Positions 6,666-9,842 of a stretch of 9,842 nucleotides of DNA are shown one piece after another; position 1 is the stretch's first letter, and each line of letters begins with the position of its first letter. The position numbers and the translations under genes are program-made. Source of the stretch: Coriobacteriales bacterium (GTDB lineage: Bacteria > Actinomycetota > Coriobacteriia > Coriobacteriales > UBA8131); assembly GCA_031286245.1 (NCBI GenBank), contig JAITUO010000214.1, positions 1-9,842 of the forward strand. Direction: 5' to 3'. The notes under the pieces were generated by a model. It had not been told where the DNA came from. It did no database searches and saw only the letters and a list, made by a program, of their open reading frames with translations.

Positions 6666-6880
6666 AGCATCGTTTTCAAGGAGTTTGCCCTTCCTGTGTC
6701 GAAAGCGGCCGAAATCCTCCGAAATCGTCCGCACTCCCCTGACGCCTGGCTTGGCAACCAAGTCAGTCCTCAGACAATACGCCAATTGAACCGCATAAAG
6801 CCGCCGGCTTATAAAGGAATCCCCGCCATTATCGGTATTCCCAATCGCCTATTCGATTTTCAGTATAAGGTTATTTGCTG
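6666..6880. other. Intergenic DNA without a recognisable gene
   Basis: With the inverted-repeat structure this makes up the 422-bp gap between the convergent YdeI-family and monooxygenase genes. Open frames cross it on both strands but have no ribosome binding site, no family resemblance and overlap the neighbouring genes. Short palindromes occur (CTTGG-CAA-CCAAG near 6750 and AAGCCG-C-CGGCTT at 6799-6811) without T-runs. It may be remnant or insertion-derived DNA. Confidence 0.5.
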
Positions 6881-7168
6881 TTACTTCAGCACATCATACA
6901 CTGCTATCTGGATTCCGCTGTTTGTCAAATTGGTGATCTGGGGGATTAGTCTTTGGAAGTGCTCACTTTGCATATGCGCATCAAGATACTGCTGGTTCTC
7001 CCAAGTCTCAACAATGGCATATTCATCTGCCTTTTCCGACTCCTGACACAGATGATAACCGATACAGCCATCTTCCAGCACTGTTTTTGCAACAAGCTCT
7101 TCGACTAGTTGTATGTAATCATGTTTTACTGTTGGGTTTACACCCATTCTGGCCACCACTTCTAACAT
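6881..7168 (-). CDS. Antibiotic biosynthesis monooxygenase (ABM/YgiN-like) domain protein, 95 aa
   Basis: This is a single-domain dimeric alpha/beta-barrel protein of the ABM superfamily (quinol monooxygenase YgiN type). The typical order is visible: the first strand LEVVARMGVNP (residues 2-12), the helix TVKHDYIQLVEELVAKTVLEDGCIGYHL (13-40), and the strand and signature YAIVETWENQQYLDAHMQSEHFQRL (50-74). His65 and His70 sit in the usual D-A-H-x-x-S-x-H-F pattern. At 95 aa it is of normal length. ABM proteins oxidise quinols or aromatic compounds, degrade heme, or act as small-molecule-binding proteins; which applies here cannot be told. The ATG at 7168 is chosen because GGGGA lies about 6 bases upstream and the domain begins at once; a TTG at 7207 would add 13 unrelated residues. 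It stands alone, antisense to its UroD neighbours. Confidence 0.88.
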   Translation of the reverse strand: MLEVVARMGVNPTVKHDYIQLVEELVAKTVLEDGCIGYHLCQESEKADEYAIVETWENQQYLDAHMQSEHFQRLIPQITNLTNSGIQIAVYDVLK

Positions 7169-7458
7169 CTCTGTTCCCCTTTCGCATGAAAGCTGTATAA
7201 CTGACAAGGTTCATTTTGCTCATGTTAGTAATCTAGCACAACAGACCCGGTCTTATCCAGATATTTTAACGATCAGGAATGCAAAAAGCACTGAAAGCAG
7301 TAGGCGTTCGACCTGGTTTTAACTTTGTTGTCAGATATCAGTTCATCAGTCACAAAAACCATAATAATGAGGTTAGTTAGCTCGCTGGTTGTTACCGAGC
7401 AGGAAAACCGGATTAGCCCCAGGAGCTTTTTTGCCAATTTGGGAGAGAAGGAGCAGAT

Positions 7459-8478
7459 ATGCCTACACTGACACCACTGGAGAATTACAAAAGAACATTG
7501 AAAGGTGAGATTCCAGAGTATGTGCCATCCATGATGGATGGTGGCATTCTTTTCAGTGTGCCACTGTCGATGGACAATGATTTAGGTCTGATGATCGGTG
7601 GTTGGCCAGAAGGAGAAGTCCGGTATGACATCTTCGGTGTGCCCTATGTCACTGAGCGGAATGCCGGTGGTGGAGCATTACCGATGCCAGGGAAATTCAT
7701 ACTCGACGACATCACAAAATGGCGGGATGTGATCAAACGGCCTGAGGTGATCGACCAGGTCGACTGGGAGTACTGTGCTGCGAAGGATCTGCCGACAATC
7801 GATCCTAACACCATGTTTTTCCAGGGCGGCCCTGCTATCGGTAATGGTTACTTTGAGATGCTCTGTTCGTTCATGGGCTTCGATAATGGCCTGATCGCCT
7901 GCTTGGAGGAACCGGAGGAAGTCAAAGACCTGATGAACTTCCTGTGTGACATGAATGTCGAGATCACCAAAAAATTCCTATATCATTACAAGCCGGAGGG
8001 CTGGTTTATGGCGGATGATATTGCCCATGACCGAGCACCTTTTGTGTCGCTACAAGTTTTCCTGGATATCTTTGAACCGGTTTGGCGCAGATCCACTGCC
8101 CCGGCAGCTGAAGCTGGTTTGCATGCTTCACACCATAACTGCGGCAAGCTGGATGAGTTTATTCCATACATCGTCGACATGGGATTCGACTCCTGGAACC
8201 CGGCTGAACCACAGAATGACTTGGTTGCCATCAAGCAGAAGTTCCCTGGCAAGCTGACAATTTCAGGCGGGTTTGCCGGCAATGGTTATGTCTGCTGGCC
8301 GGATACCACCGAAGAAGAAGTCCGCGCTTATGTCAGGCAGCAGTTAGATCTGCTGGCACCTGGCGGCAGTTATGTCTTTGGCGGCTTTATAATGGGCCCG
8401 GCTGGAGATCCAGAGGCTGAGAAGCGTATGGGATGGATCAACGACGAATTTGAAAAGCTGAGATACAGCTACTATTGA
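7459..8478 (+). CDS. UroD-family protein, paralog B, 339 aa
   Basis: Paralog B shares the order of blocks seen in paralog A: LTPLENYKRTLKGEIPEYVP (residues 4-23), FILDDITKWRDVIKRP (80-95), FMGFDNGLIACLEEPEEVK (138-156), ADDIAHDRAPFVS (185-197), HHNCG (225-229) and a C-terminus ending LRYSYY. It differs by a longer, divergent segment after the N-terminal block (residues 24-76, with the insert MIGGWPEGEVRYDIFGVPYV) and by Ser269 where A and C have Cys. Cys279 (GYVCWP) is a possible replacement ligand. The variable N-terminal segment probably shapes the substrate pocket, so A and B may act on different compounds. GAAGGAG about 6 bases before the ATG supports the start. The stop is TGA after a conserved C-terminus, so TGA acts as a stop codon here. 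Paralog C lies 99 bp downstream and could be in the same transcript. Confidence 0.87.
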   Translation: MPTLTPLENYKRTLKGEIPEYVPSMMDGGILFSVPLSMDNDLGLMIGGWPEGEVRYDIFGVPYVTERNAGGGALPMPGKFILDDITKWRDVIKRPEVIDQVDWEYCAAKDLPTIDPNTMFFQGGPAIGNGYFEMLCSFMGFDNGLIACLEEPEEVKDLMNFLCDMNVEITKKFLYHYKPEGWFMADDIAHDRAPFVSLQVFLDIFEPVWRRSTAPAAEAGLHASHHNCGKLDEFIPYIVDMGFDSWNPAEPQNDLVAIKQKFPGKLTISGGFAGNGYVCWPDTTEEEVRAYVRQQLDLLAPGGSYVFGGFIMGPAGDPEAEKRMGWINDEFEKLRYSYY

Positions 8479-8506
8479 TCAATATTATTTACATTGGGAA
8501 GCAGAG

Positions 8507-8539
8507 CGGGTTCGGAAACGACCCGGCTTGAAATCAAGC
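8507..8539 (+). other. Two adjacent hairpins between paralogs B and C
   Basis: CGGGTTCG-GAAA-CGACCCG (8507-8525) forms a 7-bp stem with one bulged T and a GNRA-type GAAA loop. GCTTGA-AA-TCAAGC (8526-8539) follows directly. No T-run follows either, so they look more like an mRNA stability, processing or attenuation structure between two genes than a clear terminator. The second would need loop opening to form as RNA. Confidence 0.4.
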
Positions 8540-8564
8540 TAACCTATCAGTTGGCAAACCGATT

Positions 8565-8570
8565 AGGAGG
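8565..8570 (+). promoter_or_regulatory. Ribosome binding site of paralog C
   Basis: A perfect AGGAGG lies 7 bases before ATG 8578. This matters because it shows translation is meant to start upstream of the in-frame TGA at 8692-8694. The next in-frame ATG (8704) has no such site. Confidence 0.88.
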
Positions 8571-8577
8571 GTAATTT

Positions 8578-9573
8578 ATGGCACATCTGACAGCAAAAGA
8601 GAACTTGTTAAGAATGTACAACCACGAGATACCCGAATGGGTGCCCTGGGGTTATGAGGGATTCATGAACCTGGTTGCACCTCCGGGACTGTGATTTGAC
8701 TTCATGAATAATCCATTAGAGGAATTCACCGACTTATTCGGAGTTCCCATGGTCATGGAGTGGAAAAGCGGGCCAATACCTAAACCAGGAGAATTCATCT
8801 TAGAAGACATCACTAAGTGGCGTGATATCATCAAGCGTCCAGCACTACTCGACGAAATCGATTGGCAACTCTGTGCGGACCGCGACCTTGCTCAGCGCGA
8901 CCCGGATTTGATCAAATTCTGCCTGGGTGGACTGGGCAATGGCTTTTTCATGAACCTGACCTATTTCATGGGCTTTGATAATGGCTTGATTGCCTGTGTC
9001 GAAGAGCCGGAAGAGGTAAAGGATCTGTTGAACTTCATTTTGGAGCTCAATCTGGAGGTCGGCAAGAAAATGCTTTACTACTACAAGCCAGATGTCATGA
9101 CACTGGGCGATGACATCGCTCATGAGCGCCAGCCGTTTGTCTCCGAAGCGATGTTTTTGGATATCTTCGAACCACTCTGGCGTAAGAATTGCCAGCTGTT
9201 CAAGGAAGGTGGCATTCCTGCCCAGCATCACAACTGTGGCCGTATCGAACCTTTCCTGGACTTTGTCGTAGCCATGGGTTTTGATGCCTGGGATCCTGCC
9301 CAGCAATCCAACAACCTCTATGACATCAAATGGAGGCACGACAACAAGTTCGCCATCTGCGGCGGTCTGGAAAACAACGGTTTCGTTTCCTGGCCGGAGA
9401 CCACTGAAGAAGAGATCCGCGCCGAGGTGCGCCGAATCATGGACGAGTTGGCCCCCGGTGGAGCTTTCGCCTTCGGCGGCATGGTTATGGGCGCGCGGGA
9501 CGACGAAGTCGCCAATACCCGCAGTGCCTGGATCCGCGACGAGTACGAGCTGAACAAGGATAAGTACTACTGA
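8578..9573 (+). CDS. UroD-family protein, paralog C, 331 codons with an in-frame TGA at codon 39
   Basis: The frame from ATG 8578 gives a protein of the same length as paralog A (331 codons), with the same blocks: LTAKENLLRMYNHEIPEWVP (residues 4-23), KSGPIPKPGEFILEDITKW, GDDIAHERQPFVS, HHNCG (217-221) and a C-terminus ending DKYY. Codon 39 is TGA (8692-8694), between PPGL and FDFMNN, with no frameshift on either side. The 292 codons after it are intact and highly similar to paralog A. Either the gene carries a recent nonsense mutation, or TGA is read as an amino acid (selenocysteine being the known bacterial option), or ATG 8704, nine bases after the TGA, is used for re-initiation. The aligned positions in A and B are Ile and Leu in a variable region, which gives no support for a catalytic residue there. 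The product would otherwise share the putative methyltransferase-like role of A. Confidence 0.75.
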
Positions 9574-9630
9574 TATCCGATCTTGTTGCTGCAAGGCCCC
9601 GACCAGCCGATAGCGAAGCCGAGTTAATCT

Positions 9631-9666
9631 AGAGGACATGATGGGACTTCTCCCATCATGTCCTTT
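9631..9666 (+). terminator. Strong intrinsic terminator after paralog C
   Basis: AGGACATGATGGGA, loop CTTC, TCCCATCATGTCCT is a perfect 14-bp stem followed by TTTCTCTTT. It begins about 57 bases after the stop of paralog C and marks the end of the UroD cluster transcript. Confidence 0.93.
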
Positions 9667-9842
9667 TCTCTTTGCCTTTGTCGGATTGAACGACACAATT
9701 CACAGTATTCACTCACTCAATGGCCTGACAGTGAAGTTTTGCCGCAAAAAGGCACCATTTGTACGTTTTTCTATGCGATTTAATTCGACATATTTTCAGA
9801 CACGACTCATCTACCAGGCCTTTTAAATTTCATAGTATAAAA

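Noticed and set aside
6371..7046. Open frames on both strands across the 6459-6880 gap (128 and 140 aa)
   Set aside because: They run through the inverted repeat and overlap the flanking genes antisense, with no ribosome binding site or recognisable motif.
8692..8694. TGA read as Trp or Gly by an alternative genetic code
   Set aside because: TGA ends paralogs B and C right after conserved C-termini (SYY and KYY), and no other gene in the window has an internal TGA.
8704..9573. A separate 289-aa UroD-family gene starting at ATG 8704
   Set aside because: No ribosome binding site precedes it and it would lack the conserved first block. The same frame continues upstream past the TGA to a well-supported start at 8578. 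It could still be a re-initiation product.
8845..9696. Minus-strand 283-aa open frame across paralog C
   Set aside because: It is antisense to conserved UroD-family coding sequence and runs through the terminator hairpin.
9667..9842. A gene in the right-hand tail
   Set aside because: The short open frame there begins inside the terminator hairpin and lacks a ribosome binding site; I see only AT-rich intergenic sequence.

Overview
The window is chromosomal-looking DNA from a bacterium that uses strong AGGAGG-type ribosome binding sites. It carries a cluster of uroporphyrinogen decarboxylase (UroD)-superfamily proteins next to a secreted, Tat-dependent flavin reductase. Multi-copy UroD-like methyltransferase relatives beside fumarate-reductase-like Tat flavoproteins suggest an anaerobe such as an acetogenic or sulfite-reducing Firmicute, a Coriobacteriia member or a Chloroflexota member. 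The phylum cannot be fixed from the sequence.

Layout. Bases 1-703 (minus strand, running off the left edge) encode a pentapeptide-repeat-like protein. A divergent unknown 202-aa protein follows at 860-1468, then a 412-aa UroD-family protein at 1546-2784. A bidirectional terminator (2828-2851) separates it from the convergent gene for a 558-aa FAD-dependent Tat lipoprotein (4550-2874). The 259-bp divergent region 4551-4809 holds a perfect 32-bp palindrome, a promoter and a leader inverted repeat for the flavoprotein, and a possible promoter for the next gene. After it come three paralogous UroD-like genes of about 331-339 codons: A (4810-5805), B (7459-8478) and C (8578-9573). Between A and B lie a YdeI/OmpD-associated protein gene (5898-6458), a large 163-bp inverted-repeat structure (6503-6665) and an antibiotic-biosynthesis-monooxygenase-type gene (7168-6881). 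Paralog C ends at a strong intrinsic terminator (9631-9666).

How the genes may work together. Paralogs A, B and C share an HHNCG motif that resembles the His-x-Cys zinc site of corrinoid-dependent methyltransferases (MtaA/MtbA/CmuA type). None has the heme-biosynthesis UroD signature. The exported flavoprotein has an FAD-binding site but an altered fumarate-reductase active site. A plausible but unproven reading is an anaerobic module acting on a methylated or unsaturated small molecule, with reduction outside the membrane and methyl-transfer-like chemistry inside. No corrinoid-binding protein is present in the window.

The most striking anomaly is paralog C. It has a perfect ribosome binding site, a normal start and full-length homology, but codon 39 is an in-frame TGA. 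TGA is a genuine stop elsewhere in this window (the conserved C-termini of B and C end on it). The codon is therefore either a recent nonsense mutation, possibly bypassed by re-initiation, or a recoded codon such as selenocysteine. The sequence does not decide between these; the hairpin downstream is only a poor match to a bacterial SECIS element.
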